NCBI GenBank assembly: GCA_944387095.1
Contig: CALXDP010000009.1
Coordinates: 1-64,000, forward strand
DNA from: an uncultured Oscillospiraceae bacterium
GTDB lineage: Bacteria; Bacillota; Clostridia; Oscillospirales; Oscillospiraceae
Direction: 5' to 3'
Length of the DNA: 64,000 nt
A model generated the notes under the pieces. That model did no database searches, was not told the origin of the DNA, and saw only the letters and a list, made by a program, of their open reading frames with translations. Positions 51,232 through 59,618 of this stretch are shown piece by piece. The position numbers and the translations under genes were made by a program. Position 1 is the first letter of the stretch. Every line of letters starts with the position of its first letter.

Positions 51232-52572
51232 ATGGATTTTCTGCAAATTATTATGACGCCGTTCAGCTGGCTGCTGGAGGTGTTCTGCCAGCTGTTTGAC
51301 AGCTACGGCATCGCGTTGATCCTATTTACCGTCATCATTAAGGTCATCCTCTTCCCCCTGAATCTGAAGGGTAAAAAGGGCATGATCAAGATGACGCTGG
51401 TTTCCGGCCAGCTCAGGGAGATCCAGAAGCGCTGCGGAAACGATCGAGACCGGTACAACCGGGAGGTTCAGAAGTTTTACGCGGAGAACAAGGTCAGTCC
51501 CACGGGCGGTTGTCTGTGGACTATGGTCCCTCTGCTGATTCTGATGCCGCTGTACGCCATTATCCGCCGTCCGTTCCGGTACATGATGGGGCTGAGCGAC
51601 ACCGCCATCACCTCTGTGGCCAATGCCCTGAACTGGGCGGGCGAGATGGGCAGCGAGTATGTGACCAGCGCCAACGAGCTGACCCTGTCCTCCATGCTCA
51701 ACTCCAGCAACCTGGCCGCGGCGGAGGCCGCCGCCGGCACCAGCCTGTTCATCATCAACTTTGACTTTCTGGGCCTGGATCTGTCCCAGATCCCCAGTCT
51801 GAACTTCTGGGCGGACGGGGTCAGCTGGGGCTCTGTGGGCCTGTTTCTCATGCCCATTATTTCCGCCGCCCTGTCCCTGCTGTCCATGTTGGTATCCCAG
51901 CGGACCAATCAGATGAACCGGGGACAGGAGGCCGCCGCCGGCCAAAGCAAATCCATGATGCTGATCAGCCCCATCATCTCTCTGTGGATTGGTTACACTC
52001 TGCCCGCCGGCCTGTGTATCTACTGGATTGCCAACTCCCTGCTGATGATGGTGCAGGAGGTGCTTGCCGGTAAGATTCTGCGCAAGGATTATCAGGCCAT
52101 GCAGCGGGAGCTGGAAGCACAGGCCCGCAAGGCCAAGGAGGAGGAGAAGGAGCGCCGCCGCATCGCCGCTGAGCGCAAGGCTGCCGCCATTGCCGCCGGT
52201 ACCTACAAGAAGGGCAAGCAGAATCAGCACGCCAACAGGGAAAAGGGGGTGGACCTGTCCGCCAGCCGGGAGGGCATTCGGGCCTATGCCCGGGGCCGGG
52301 CCTATGATCCCAACCGCTATCCCATCACTCCCTATCACGACCCCAACGACCGCTACAAGAAAAAGGACAAGGCGCAGGAGGACCCGGAGACCCTCACCGA
52401 GGAAGAGAAAGCCATCCTGACGGAGAACGGTATCCCCATCCCTGAGCAGCCCAAAGAGGTTCCGGAGACGGAGCAGCCTGTGGAGGCCTCCGAAGGGCAG
52501 GAGCAGCCGGCGCAAGGAGACCAGACACCGGATGAGACCGTCAGCAGCGAGGAACCTGAGTCCAAAAGCTAA
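51232..52572 (+). CDS. yidC: Membrane protein insertase YidC (Oxa1 type)
   Basis: 446 residues. Short N-terminus, TM segments at about 22-45, 95-112, 203-222 and 240-275, typical five-helix Oxa1 core without the Gram-negative periplasmic domain; the cytoplasmic loop between TM1 and TM2 is charged (GQLREIQKR). A long hydrophilic tail (about 285-446), basic then acidic, is unusual but seen in Clostridia. ATG at 51232 with GGAGG at 7 bases; the longer reading from 51172 is rejected. Confidence 0.96.
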   Translation: MDFLQIIMTPFSWLLEVFCQLFDSYGIALILFTVIIKVILFPLNLKGKKGMIKMTLVSGQLREIQKRCGNDRDRYNREVQKFYAENKVSPTGGCLWTMVPLLILMPLYAIIRRPFRYMMGLSDTAITSVANALNWAGEMGSEYVTSANELTLSSMLNSSNLAAAEAAAGTSLFIINFDFLGLDLSQIPSLNFWADGVSWGSVGLFLMPIISAALSLLSMLVSQRTNQMNRGQEAAAGQSKSMMLISPIISLWIGYTLPAGLCIYWIANSLLMMVQEVLAGKILRKDYQAMQRELEAQARKAKEEEKERRRIAAERKAAAIAAGTYKKGKQNQHANREKGVDLSASREGIRAYARGRAYDPNRYPITPYHDPNDRYKKKDKAQEDPETLTEEEKAILTENGIPIPEQPKEVPETEQPVEASEGQEQPAQGDQTPDETVSSEEPESKS

Positions 52573-52586
52573 AGGAGTGTCGCTTC

Positions 52587-53396
52587 GTGGAAAAATATAT
52601 TGAAGTCACCGCCAAGACCGAGGACGAGGCCATTGCCAAGGGACTGGCTCAGCTGGGTCTGGACCGGGACGATGTATCCGTTGAAATTCTGGAGCGGGGA
52701 AAGACCGGCTTTTTGGGCATTGGCTCCGTTCCCGCCAAGGTGAAGCTGACCTATGAGGCCCCCGACGAGCCCGCCCCCGCCCCGGTTCAGGAGCGGGAGC
52801 AGCCCTCCTCTCCGGCCCATGGGGAGAAACAGCGGCCGGAGCGCCGTCCCCGTCATGAGCAACCTCATACACAGCCCAAGCAGGACCCTTCCCCGAAGGC
52901 AGCCGCCCCGGCCGTCCAGCCGGAGCAGCGGGGCGAAGATTCCGTGGCCGACGCCATTGTGAAATTTCAGACCGGCCTGTTCGCCCACATGGGGGTGGAG
53001 GCCAAGCCCGTGGTCACCCGAGAGGGGGATACCTATCAGGTGGTGCTGGAGGGGGAGAATATGGGCGCCCTCATCGGCCACCGGGGGGAGACGCTGGATG
53101 CCATTCAGCAGCTCACCGGCTATGCCGTCAATCGGGGCCGCAGCCACCGAGTGCGCATCCATGTGGATGCCGAGGGCTACCGGGCCCGCCGGGAGGAGTC
53201 CCTGGAACGGCTGGCCCGCAAGACGGCCCAGAAGGCGGTGAAATACCGCCGGAACATGACCTTGGAGCCCATGAACGCCTACGAGCGCCATGTGATTCAC
53301 ACCGCGCTCCAGGATTTCCCCGGTGTGACCACGTACTCCACCGGGACCGAGCCCAACCGCCGCACGGTGGTGGCTTATGACCCCAGCAAGCAATGA
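52587..53396 (+). CDS. khpB: Jag / KhpB RNA-binding protein
   Basis: 269 residues: Jag N-terminal domain (1-about 50; ERGKTGFLGIGSVPAKV), a Pro/Gln-rich linker, KH domain (GALIGHRGETLDAIQ with its GXXG loop) and R3H domain (about 205-268; YERHVIHTALQDF). Works with KhpA in RNA binding and cell elongation. Start GTG at 52587 with AAAGGAGTG. Last gene of the rpmH operon. Confidence 0.95.
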   Translation: MEKYIEVTAKTEDEAIAKGLAQLGLDRDDVSVEILERGKTGFLGIGSVPAKVKLTYEAPDEPAPAPVQEREQPSSPAHGEKQRPERRPRHEQPHTQPKQDPSPKAAAPAVQPEQRGEDSVADAIVKFQTGLFAHMGVEAKPVVTREGDTYQVVLEGENMGALIGHRGETLDAIQQLTGYAVNRGRSHRVRIHVDAEGYRARREESLERLARKTAQKAVKYRRNMTLEPMNAYERHVIHTALQDFPGVTTYSTGTEPNRRTVVAYDPSKQ

Positions 53397-53403
53397 CGGA
53401 GAT

Positions 53404-53442
53404 CGGGCCGCCCTGCCATATCGGTTGGGCGGCCCGGCTTTT
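53404..53442 (+). terminator. Terminator after jag
   Basis: CGGGCCGCCC (53404-53413) / GGGCGGCCCG (53427-53436), then GCTTTTG. Confidence 0.85.
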
Positions 53443-53466
53443 GTATGCCCGGTGAGGTGAAAAGGG

Positions 53467-53495
53467 TTGAAAATTTCCCCGTATGGGGGTACAAT
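53467..53495 (+). promoter_or_regulatory. Promoter of the Nudix gene
   Basis: TTGAAA (53467-53472), 17 bases, TACAAT (53490-53495). Confidence 0.7.
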
Positions 53496-53529
53496 CGGGA
53501 CACCATGTAAAGGATAGGAGGCATGCGGC

Positions 53530-53961
53530 ATGCCGAGGGAGAAAAGTTGCGGCGCGGTGCTGTTCCGGCGTGCCGGAGAGGGCTGGACCTATCTGGTTCT
53601 CCACAGCACCCTGGGCCACTGGACACTGTGTAAGGGCCATGTGGAGGGCGCCGAGACAGAATACGAGACCGCCCTGCGGGAGATCCGGGAGGAGACGGGG
53701 CTGACCCGCCTGCGTTTTGTGGAGCCCTTCCGGGAGGCGATCACCTATTCCCCCGCCCTGGGAGTTACCAAGGACGTGGTGTTTTTCCTGGCGGAGGTGC
53801 TGTCAGGGGAGCCGGCCTGCCAGCCGGAGGAGGTGGCGGAGATCCGCTTCGCGCCCTATCGGGAGGCGTCCGCACTGCTCACCCATGCTTCCGACCGGGA
53901 GACTTTGGCCAAGGCCCAGCGGCTGCTGGAAGACCTGTATGGAGGGGCCGGAACCCGGTGA
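53530..53961 (+). CDS. Nudix hydrolase (Ap4A-hydrolase-like)
   Basis: 143 residues. Complete Nudix box G-x5-E-x7-REIREETGL (about residues 35-58). The rest (CGAVLFRR, HWTLCKGHVEG) resembles diadenosine-polyphosphate hydrolases of the MutT family. The substrate is a guess. ATG at 53530 with AGGAGG. First gene before the decarboxylase cluster. Confidence 0.92.
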   Translation: MPREKSCGAVLFRRAGEGWTYLVLHSTLGHWTLCKGHVEGAETEYETALREIREETGLTRLRFVEPFREAITYSPALGVTKDVVFFLAEVLSGEPACQPEEVAEIRFAPYREASALLTHASDRETLAKAQRLLEDLYGGAGTR

Positions 53962-53988
53962 GACAGCGGGAACAAAACTGGAAAGGCG

Positions 53989-55371
53989 GTGTGGAGTTTG
54001 CCCACTCCCCTGTATGACAGCTTAAAAAGACTGGCGGCGGAAAATCCGCTGCGCTTTGACATGCCGGGGCACCATGGAGTGCTCCAAGCGGCGCCCTTGG
54101 GAGCCCTTGCCCTGGACTTTACCGAAACCGGATATACCGGGGACCTGTTTGGCCCAGGGGGGGACGCCATCGAGGCGGCGGAGCAGATGTGGGCGGCGCG
54201 TTTCGGCTTTGATTCCTGTCTGTTTCTCACCGGCGGCTCCACCCAGGGGGTGCACACCGGTCTGGCCCTGCTGGCGGGGGCGGGGGGCGCCGTGGCCTTG
54301 GACCGGGGCAGCCACCGCTCGGCCTACCACGCCCTGGCCCTGCTGGACCTCACCCCCCATTACCTACTCCGGCCCTGGCTGGACCAGGAGGGGGTCACCG
54401 GCCCGATTCAGCCGGAAACGGTGGAGAAAATCCTGGCAAGGCGGCCTGAAGTAAAAACGGTTTGTATTACATCACCAACTTATTACGGAATATTATCAGA
54501 TTTGCCTGTCATTGCCCAAGTTTGTCACGCCCACGGGGCCAGGCTGATGGTGGACGGCGCCCACGGCGCCCACCTGCCTTTCCTGGGGTATGAGGGCTAC
54601 CGGGCGGCGGACGTAGTGGTGATGTCCGCCCACAAGACCCTGCCAGCCCTGGGGCAGAGCGCCCTTTTGTTTGCCAACGGCCTGACCATGGCGGAGCTGC
54701 GGCGGATGGGATCGCTATACGGCTCCTCCTCCCCCTCCTACCTGCTGATGGCGGGGCTGGACGTGGCCCGGGACTATATGGAGCGGGAGGGTACCCAACG
54801 GTATGAAGAGACAGTCCGGCAGGTTGCCCGGCTGCGCCGGCGGTTTCCCGCCCTGGGCCCGGGCAAGGTGGAGCTGGACCCTGCCCGGCTGACCATCCAG
54901 TGTGCCGACGGCTTTGCCCTGGCCGAAGCTCTGCGCCGGAGAAATATTTTTCCCGAGATGGCCGACCGGGGTCATGTGGTGTTCCTCCTCACCTGCGCCG
55001 ACGGCCCCGGACGGTTGGAAATGTTGGCACGGGCCCTGGAGGAGCTGGGGGTGGAGGGGCAGCCCCCCGCTCTCTGCCCTCCTCCCCCGCCCCTCCCGGA
55101 ACCGGCGATGAGCCCCCGGCAGGCCCTGTTCGCCCCCCGGCGAACCCTGTTGCTGAGCCGGAGCGAGGGGCAGGTCAGCGCCGGGCAGATCGCCCCCTAT
55201 CCACCCGGTGTGCCGGTGGTGGCGCCCGGCGAGAGACTGGAGAAAAAACATCTGGTCTATTTGAAGGAAATAGGATATAATAGAAGTGACACAACCATAG
55301 AGGTTGTGTACAATGGAACGGAAAAGGGGGATCATGATGAAACTGATCATTGCGATTGTCAACCACGATGA
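53989..55371 (+). CDS. Orn/Lys/Arg-type PLP decarboxylase (YaaO-like)
   Basis: 460 residues, fold-type I PLP enzyme of the aminotransferase-like Orn/Lys/Arg decarboxylase family. PLP lysine in SAHKTLPALGQ (about 211), aspartate in LMVDGAHGAHLP, GGSTQG near the N-terminus. In Bacillus yaaO sits in the same cluster (yaaO-tmk-darA-yaaR-holB-ricT). Tmk and yaaR are missing here. The start GTG 53989 abuts GAAAGG; TTG 53998 fits the ribosome site better. About 80 bases (54449-54531) carry AT-rich codons. The 3' end overlaps darA by 35 bases. Confidence 0.9.
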   Translation: MWSLPTPLYDSLKRLAAENPLRFDMPGHHGVLQAAPLGALALDFTETGYTGDLFGPGGDAIEAAEQMWAARFGFDSCLFLTGGSTQGVHTGLALLAGAGGAVALDRGSHRSAYHALALLDLTPHYLLRPWLDQEGVTGPIQPETVEKILARRPEVKTVCITSPTYYGILSDLPVIAQVCHAHGARLMVDGAHGAHLPFLGYEGYRAADVVVMSAHKTLPALGQSALLFANGLTMAELRRMGSLYGSSSPSYLLMAGLDVARDYMEREGTQRYEETVRQVARLRRRFPALGPGKVELDPARLTIQCADGFALAEALRRRNIFPEMADRGHVVFLLTCADGPGRLEMLARALEELGVEGQPPALCPPPPPLPEPAMSPRQALFAPRRTLLLSRSEGQVSAGQIAPYPPGVPVVAPGERLEKKHLVYLKEIGYNRSDTTIEVVYNGTEKGDHDETDHCDCQPR

Positions 55372-55660
55372 CGCCAACGCGGTGGTACAGAACCTGTCCA
55401 AGAATGGTTTCTCATCCACCCGGCTGTCTACCACCGGCGGCTTTCTGCTGGCGGGCAATGTGACCTTGCTGGTGGGTGTGGAGGAGGACAAGGTGCAGAC
55501 CGCTATCGACGTGATCCGGGAGTATTCCCACAGCCGCAAGCAGATGATTCCCACCACCACGGAAATGAGTTACAGCTACATTCCCACCATGCCCGTGGAA
55601 GTGCGGGTAGGGGGCGCCACCATTTTTGTGGTGGATGTGGAACGGTTTGAGCGCCTGTGA
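55337..55660 (+). CDS. darA: Cyclic-di-AMP receptor DarA (PstA)
   Basis: 107 residues, PII-like trimeric c-di-AMP-binding protein. MKLIIAIVNHDDANAVVQNL, ATFLLVGV-like VTLLVGVEEDKV, and the C-terminal GGATIFVVDVERFERL match the family. ATG 55337 is chosen over 55334 by spacing to GGGGG. It overlaps the decarboxylase gene and ends in a GTGA overlap with holB. Confidence 0.95.
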   Translation: MKLIIAIVNHDDANAVVQNLSKNGFSSTRLSTTGGFLLAGNVTLLVGVEEDKVQTAIDVIREYSHSRKQMIPTTTEMSYSYIPTMPVEVRVGGATIFVVDVERFERL

Positions 55661-56406
55661 GAGAGCTGCCGGAAACCCTGTCCCACGCCTATCTCATCAC
55701 CGGGGGCAGCGGGGAGGGCCGCAGCGCCTATGCCCGGCGGCTGACCCAGGCCTACCTGTGCCAGGGGGAGCGGCCGCCCTGTGGCCAGTGCCTTCCCTGC
55801 CGGAAGGTGGCGGCGGGGATCCATCCTGACGTCTGCCTGGTGGCTCCGGCGGAGGGAAAGCGGGAGATCAGCGTGGATCAGGCCCGGTCCCTGCGGGCCG
55901 ATGCCTATGTGCGGCCCAACGAGGGAAGACGGAAAGTTTACCTGATCGACCCGGCCGATCGCATGAACCCCGCGGCCCAAAACGCCCTGCTCAAGGTGTT
56001 GGAGGAGGGGCCGCCCTATGCGGCCTTTCTGCTGCTTACCGGACAGCCGGGCAAACTGCTGGACACCGTCCGTTCCCGGTGCGAACACCTCGCCCTGCCG
56101 CCCCAGGAGGAACTGGCGGATCCCCAGCAGCTGGAGAAAGGGGTCGAGTTGGCCCGGCTGCTGCTGGAGGGCGATGAGCTGGCGGTGGCGGAGGGCCTGG
56201 CCGCCCTGGAGCAGGAGAAGCAGAAGAGTGGCCAGCTCATGGATCTGCTGGCAGTGGCAGAGGAGCAGGCCGCCCATGCTCTGGCCCAAAATCCCCGACG
56301 GGCGTCCGCAGTGGTGCGGGCGCTGAAAACCTGCCGGGAAAACGGGGTGTATAACCCGGGGGCCGGACATGTGCTGGGCTGGCTGGCGGCGCGTCTGTTT
56401 GGCTGA
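55657..56406 (+). CDS. holB: DNA polymerase III delta' subunit
   Basis: 249 residues, clamp-loader AAA+ subunit. P-loop-like GGSGEGRSA, zinc module of four cysteines (LCQGERPPCGQCLPC), NALLKVLEEGP, and the SRC motif RSRCEHLAL. Rather short at the C-terminus. Start GTG 55657 overlapping the darA stop (GTGA), so coupled. Confidence 0.93.
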   Translation: MRELPETLSHAYLITGGSGEGRSAYARRLTQAYLCQGERPPCGQCLPCRKVAAGIHPDVCLVAPAEGKREISVDQARSLRADAYVRPNEGRRKVYLIDPADRMNPAAQNALLKVLEEGPPYAAFLLLTGQPGKLLDTVRSRCEHLALPPQEELADPQQLEKGVELARLLLEGDELAVAEGLAALEQEKQKSGQLMDLLAVAEEQAAHALAQNPRRASAVVRALKTCRENGVYNPGAGHVLGWLAARLFG

Positions 56407-56458
56407 GCGGCCGGCGCGGTCCAATTGACATCGTTACAACAACGGAGGAAACCCTCAC

Positions 56459-57688
56459 ATGACAGAAATCATCGGCGTCCGCTTCAAGGCGGGCGGCAAA
56501 CAGTACTATTTTGATCCCAAGGGGCTGACAGTGGCCAACGGCCAGAACGTCATCGTGGAGACGGGAAAGGGGCTGGAGTACGGAACCTGTGTGCATCCCA
56601 ACGGTTTTGTCCGGGATGAGGCGGTGGTGCAGCCTCTGCGCCCGGTGGTGCGCCTGGCCACGGATAAGGACAGACAGAAGGTAGAGGAGAACCGGCAGAA
56701 GGAGAAGGAGGCCCTGGACGTCTGCCAAAAGCTGATCGACCGCCACGGCCTGGACATGAAGCTGGTTCAGGCGGAATACAGCTTTGACGGCTCCAAGATC
56801 ATCTTCTTTTTCACCGCCGAGGGCCGGGTGGATTTCCGGTCCCTGGTGAAGGATCTGGCGGGCGTGTTCCGGGCCCGCATTGAGCTGCGGCAGATCGGCG
56901 TGCGGGACGAGGCTCGCATGCTGGGCGGCCTGGGTATCTGCGGCAAGCCCTTTTGCTGCTCACAGTTTCTGGATGAGTTCCAGCCCGTGTCCATCAAAAT
57001 GGCAAAGACCCAGAATCTGTCCCTGAACCCCACCAAGATCTCCGGCACCTGCGGGCGGCTGATGTGCTGCTTGAAGTATGAGCAGTGCGCCTATGAGGAC
57101 GCGATGAAGCGCTGCCCCAAGCAGGAGTCCTTTGTAGAATGTCCCGATGGGGTGGGCAATGTGGCTTCGGTGGACCTGCTCAAGGAGCGGGTGAAGGTGC
57201 GCCTGGAGGATTCCAGCGAACAGCCCAAAAGCTACCGGGTCAGCGAGATCCGCGTGGTGCGCAGCGGCAAGGGCAAGCGGCCGGAGAATTATACAGCACC
57301 CCCCAAGGAAGAGCTGGAGAAGCTGCGGTACCTCCCGCCCGAGGAAGAGCGGCAGACCCGGCGGATGGGGGCGGAAAGGGATCTGTCCACCCTGTTGGAG
57401 CAGTATCTGGAACAGCAGGATGGTCAGCGGCCGTCCGAGGGCAAGTCCCGATCCGGGAGCCGGGGAGGCCGCCGCAGGCGGAGCGGAAAGAAGGAGGGGC
57501 AGGGCCGGCCCGGCGGAGAGAACCCGCAGGTTCAGCCCAAAGAACGGCAGCAGCCCCAGGCCAAGGCGGACCAGGCGTCCAAGGCAGCTGGAGGCGAGGG
57601 CGGCGCCCCCTCTGGGGAGAAGAAGCGCCGCCGCCGTCCCCACCACCGCAGGCCCAAGGGGTCCGGCGGCGGGGAGCAGGCCAAGTGA
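56459..57688 (+). CDS. ricT: RicT / PSP1-domain protein (YaaT) with long basic tail
   Basis: 409 residues. PSP1 domain with conserved cysteine pairs (GGLGICGKPFCCSQFL and GTCGRLMCCLKYE, about 159-205). In Bacillus RicT is part of the RicAFT complex that controls RNase Y maturation and Spo0A phosphorylation. RicA and RicF are not nearby. The last about 120 residues are very basic and low-complexity, longer than in Bacillus (275 aa). ATG at 56459 with GGAGG. Confidence 0.93.
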   Translation: MTEIIGVRFKAGGKQYYFDPKGLTVANGQNVIVETGKGLEYGTCVHPNGFVRDEAVVQPLRPVVRLATDKDRQKVEENRQKEKEALDVCQKLIDRHGLDMKLVQAEYSFDGSKIIFFFTAEGRVDFRSLVKDLAGVFRARIELRQIGVRDEARMLGGLGICGKPFCCSQFLDEFQPVSIKMAKTQNLSLNPTKISGTCGRLMCCLKYEQCAYEDAMKRCPKQESFVECPDGVGNVASVDLLKERVKVRLEDSSEQPKSYRVSEIRVVRSGKGKRPENYTAPPKEELEKLRYLPPEEERQTRRMGAERDLSTLLEQYLEQQDGQRPSEGKSRSGSRGGRRRRSGKKEGQGRPGGENPQVQPKERQQPQAKADQASKAAGGEGGAPSGEKKRRRRPHHRRPKGSGGGEQAK

Positions 57689-57693
57689 TCGGC

Positions 57694-57725
57694 AAGCTGC
57701 CGGCGTTCCGCGCCGGCAGCTTTTT
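57694..57725 (+). terminator. Terminator after ricT
   Basis: AAGCTGCCGGCG (57694-57705) / CGCCGGCAGCTT (57711-57722), then TTT. It isolates the CAT-like gene downstream. Confidence 0.9.
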
Positions 57726-57762
57726 CATCGGAGAGATAAGTGTGAGACACAGGGAGGAGATC

Positions 57763-58407
57763 ATGGTGGAATACCGGGTTTTGGATCTGGAAAACGACCC
57801 CCGAAAGGAACACTTTCGCTACTTCAGCGCCATGGAAAGCCCCTATGTGGGGGTCACGGTCCAAGTGGACCTCACCGATTTTATCCAGTCGGTCCGGGCG
57901 GGGGAGCTGCCCTTTTTTCTCAGCTTTCTCTATTGCGCGGGCCGGGCGGTGAACGCCGTGCCCCACCTGCGCCGCCGGATCCTGGACGGCCAAGTGGTGG
58001 AATTTTCCCAGTGCGACACCTCCCACACGGTGCTGCGGGAGAACGGGACATACAGCTACTGCCGGGCCTGCTGTATGCAGCCATTTGAGGCCTTTCTGGC
58101 CCAGACCCAGCTTCGGCAGGCCAGGGCAAAGGAAGCGGGAGGGCTGGATGACGGGGAGGACGCGGTCAGCCTGATTTTTGTCTCCTCCCTCCCCTGGCTC
58201 CCCTATACGGATCTCCGGCAGCCTACCCCTGTTCCGGCGGACAGCAACCCCCGGGTTACCTGGGGCCAGTACCACGTCCAGCAGGGGCGCATGGTGATCC
58301 CGGTCACCTTACTGGCCAACCACGCGCTGGTGGACGGGATCCATTTGGCCGGTTTTTACCGTGAACTGGATGGGGAACTCAGGCGGTTCAGCACGGGAAA
58401 AGGCTGA
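57763..58407 (+). CDS. Chloramphenicol acetyltransferase-like acyltransferase
   Basis: 214 residues of the CAT (type A) trimeric fold. The catalytic His and structural Asp are present in LANHALVDGIHLAG (His about 187, Asp 191); the first His of the usual HHxxxDG is Asn. The gene lies in a chromosomal housekeeping context with host codon use, so it is more likely an acyltransferase of unknown substrate than an acquired resistance gene. ATG at 57763 with GGGAGGAG. Confidence 0.85.
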   Translation: MVEYRVLDLENDPRKEHFRYFSAMESPYVGVTVQVDLTDFIQSVRAGELPFFLSFLYCAGRAVNAVPHLRRRILDGQVVEFSQCDTSHTVLRENGTYSYCRACCMQPFEAFLAQTQLRQARAKEAGGLDDGEDAVSLIFVSSLPWLPYTDLRQPTPVPADSNPRVTWGQYHVQQGRMVIPVTLLANHALVDGIHLAGFYRELDGELRRFSTGKG

Positions 58408-58428
58408 GGAAGCACGGGGAAAGACAGC

Positions 58429-58466
58429 AAAACAGCTCCCGCGTCCACGGACGCGGGAGCTGTTTT
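58429..58466. terminator. Bidirectional terminator between CAT-like gene and divIVA
   Basis: Perfect 18-bp stem (58429-58446 / 58449-58466) with a 2-base gap and AAAA/TTTT ends; serves both convergent genes. Confidence 0.92.
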
Positions 58467-58486
58467 CATCTGTTGGGAAATCTATC

Positions 58487-59155
58487 TCAGGTGATCTCGT
58501 AATCCTTGCCGAACTGCAGATCCTCAAACCGCCGGGTGGCGTCGGGATCCAGATCGGCCAGCGGATCCCGCTCTGCGCTGGGGGTGTGCGCCGCAGTGGG
58601 TTCTTCCTCCGGTTCCTCCGGATCCTCGGGATCCTGGACGACGGCGGAGATGGAGGCCTCGATCTCCACCACAGAGGGATCAGGTTCCCGGCTGGCCTGG
58701 GGGGGGACCAACTGGTCCAGCTTAGACAGGAAGTCCACCTCTTCGTCGTGAAGCGTCTTCAGCTTCTGCACATAGGCGGCGGTGGCCTCCCGGGCCTGCT
58801 GGAGACGGTATTCCTGGGCGGCGATAGCCTGCTCCAGTTCGGCCAGCCGGGCGTCGGCGTCGGCCTCGGCGTCCTTCACCAGCTGGGACTTGCGCTTTTC
58901 CGCTTCGCTGACAATGGAATCGGCCATCTGCTGGGCGGCCAGCAGGGTCTTGCGCATGGCGTTGTCAGTGGCACGGTATTCCTCCACCGTCTCGGACAGC
59001 ACCTTCAGCTTGTTTTTCAAAATGGCATTGTCATTGTAAAGGGCGGTATAGTCCTCGGTAAGCTGGTCGAGAAACTCGTCTACCATGGCCATATTATAAC
59101 CGCCCAGCGTCGCCTTGGCAAAGGCATGGCTGGCCACTTCCTGCGGAGTCAGCAT
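58487..59155 (-). CDS. divIVA: DivIVA-domain protein
   Basis: 222 residues. N-terminal DivIVA membrane-curvature domain (LTPQEVASHAFAKATLGGYNMAMVDEFLD), long coiled coil (about 30-150), acidic C-terminal tail. Targets division and pole proteins at negative curvature. The last gene of the mnmA-miaA-hfq-hlyD-yggS-sepF-divIVA series. ATG at 59155. Confidence 0.95.
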   Translation of the reverse strand: MLTPQEVASHAFAKATLGGYNMAMVDEFLDQLTEDYTALYNDNAILKNKLKVLSETVEEYRATDNAMRKTLLAAQQMADSIVSEAEKRKSQLVKDAEADADARLAELEQAIAAQEYRLQQAREATAAYVQKLKTLHDEEVDFLSKLDQLVPPQASREPDPSVVEIEASISAVVQDPEDPEEPEEEPTAAHTPSAERDPLADLDPDATRRFEDLQFGKDYEIT

Positions 59156-59174
59156 TGTTCAAGCCCCCTTTTAC

Positions 59175-59615
59175 TCAAAAGTACAGACCGTTATTTTCCA
59201 GCTCGTCAATCAGATCGCCCAGGATCTCCACGTTGTAGGGGGTGATAATGTACGTAGACAGGGCCACTTTCTTGATGGTGCCCTCGTTGGCATAGGCCAC
59301 GCCGGACAAAAAGTCGATGAGGCGGCGGGCGATGTTTTTGTCTGTCTGCTCCAGGTTGAGCACCACCGTGCGCTTCTCCCGCAGATGATCGGCGATCTCC
59401 GAGGCGTTCTCAAACCGCTCGGGCTTGACCAGGACCACCTGCAGCTGGGTGGTGGTGTGGATGTTGACCACCTTGTTGTTGCGCCGGTCGTAGTCCCGGT
59501 CCCGCTCCCGGGCAGCTTCCCGGGTGTTCACGGGGGTGAAATCCTCCTCATAGGTATCATCTTCCTCGTCCTCATAGGGCCGGGCAAGGCGCTTGAGTTC
59601 ATCCAAAAAACTCAT
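59175..59615 (-). CDS. sepF: Cell division protein SepF
   Basis: 146 residues; links FtsZ filaments to the membrane in Firmicutes. N-terminal amphipathic helix (MSFLDELKRLARPYED), acidic linker, and C-terminal SepF core (VVLNLEQTDKNIARRLIDFLSG, ITPYNVEI). ATG at 59615 with GGAAGGGAG. 19 bases before divIVA. Confidence 0.96.
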   Translation of the reverse strand: MSFLDELKRLARPYEDEEDDTYEEDFTPVNTREAARERDRDYDRRNNKVVNIHTTTQLQVVLVKPERFENASEIADHLREKRTVVLNLEQTDKNIARRLIDFLSGVAYANEGTIKKVALSTYIITPYNVEILGDLIDELENNGLYF

Positions 59616-59618
59616 CAG

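Noticed and set aside
55300..55371. Frameshift or wrong 3' end of the decarboxylase gene
   Set aside because: The last about 20 residues are unusual because they overlap the darA start, but the frame is continuous and overlapping junctions are the rule in this cluster.
57763..58407. Acquired chloramphenicol-resistance gene
   Set aside because: Host-like composition, no mobile element, and Asn in place of the first His of HHxxxDG; a chromosomal CAT-like acyltransferase is more likely.
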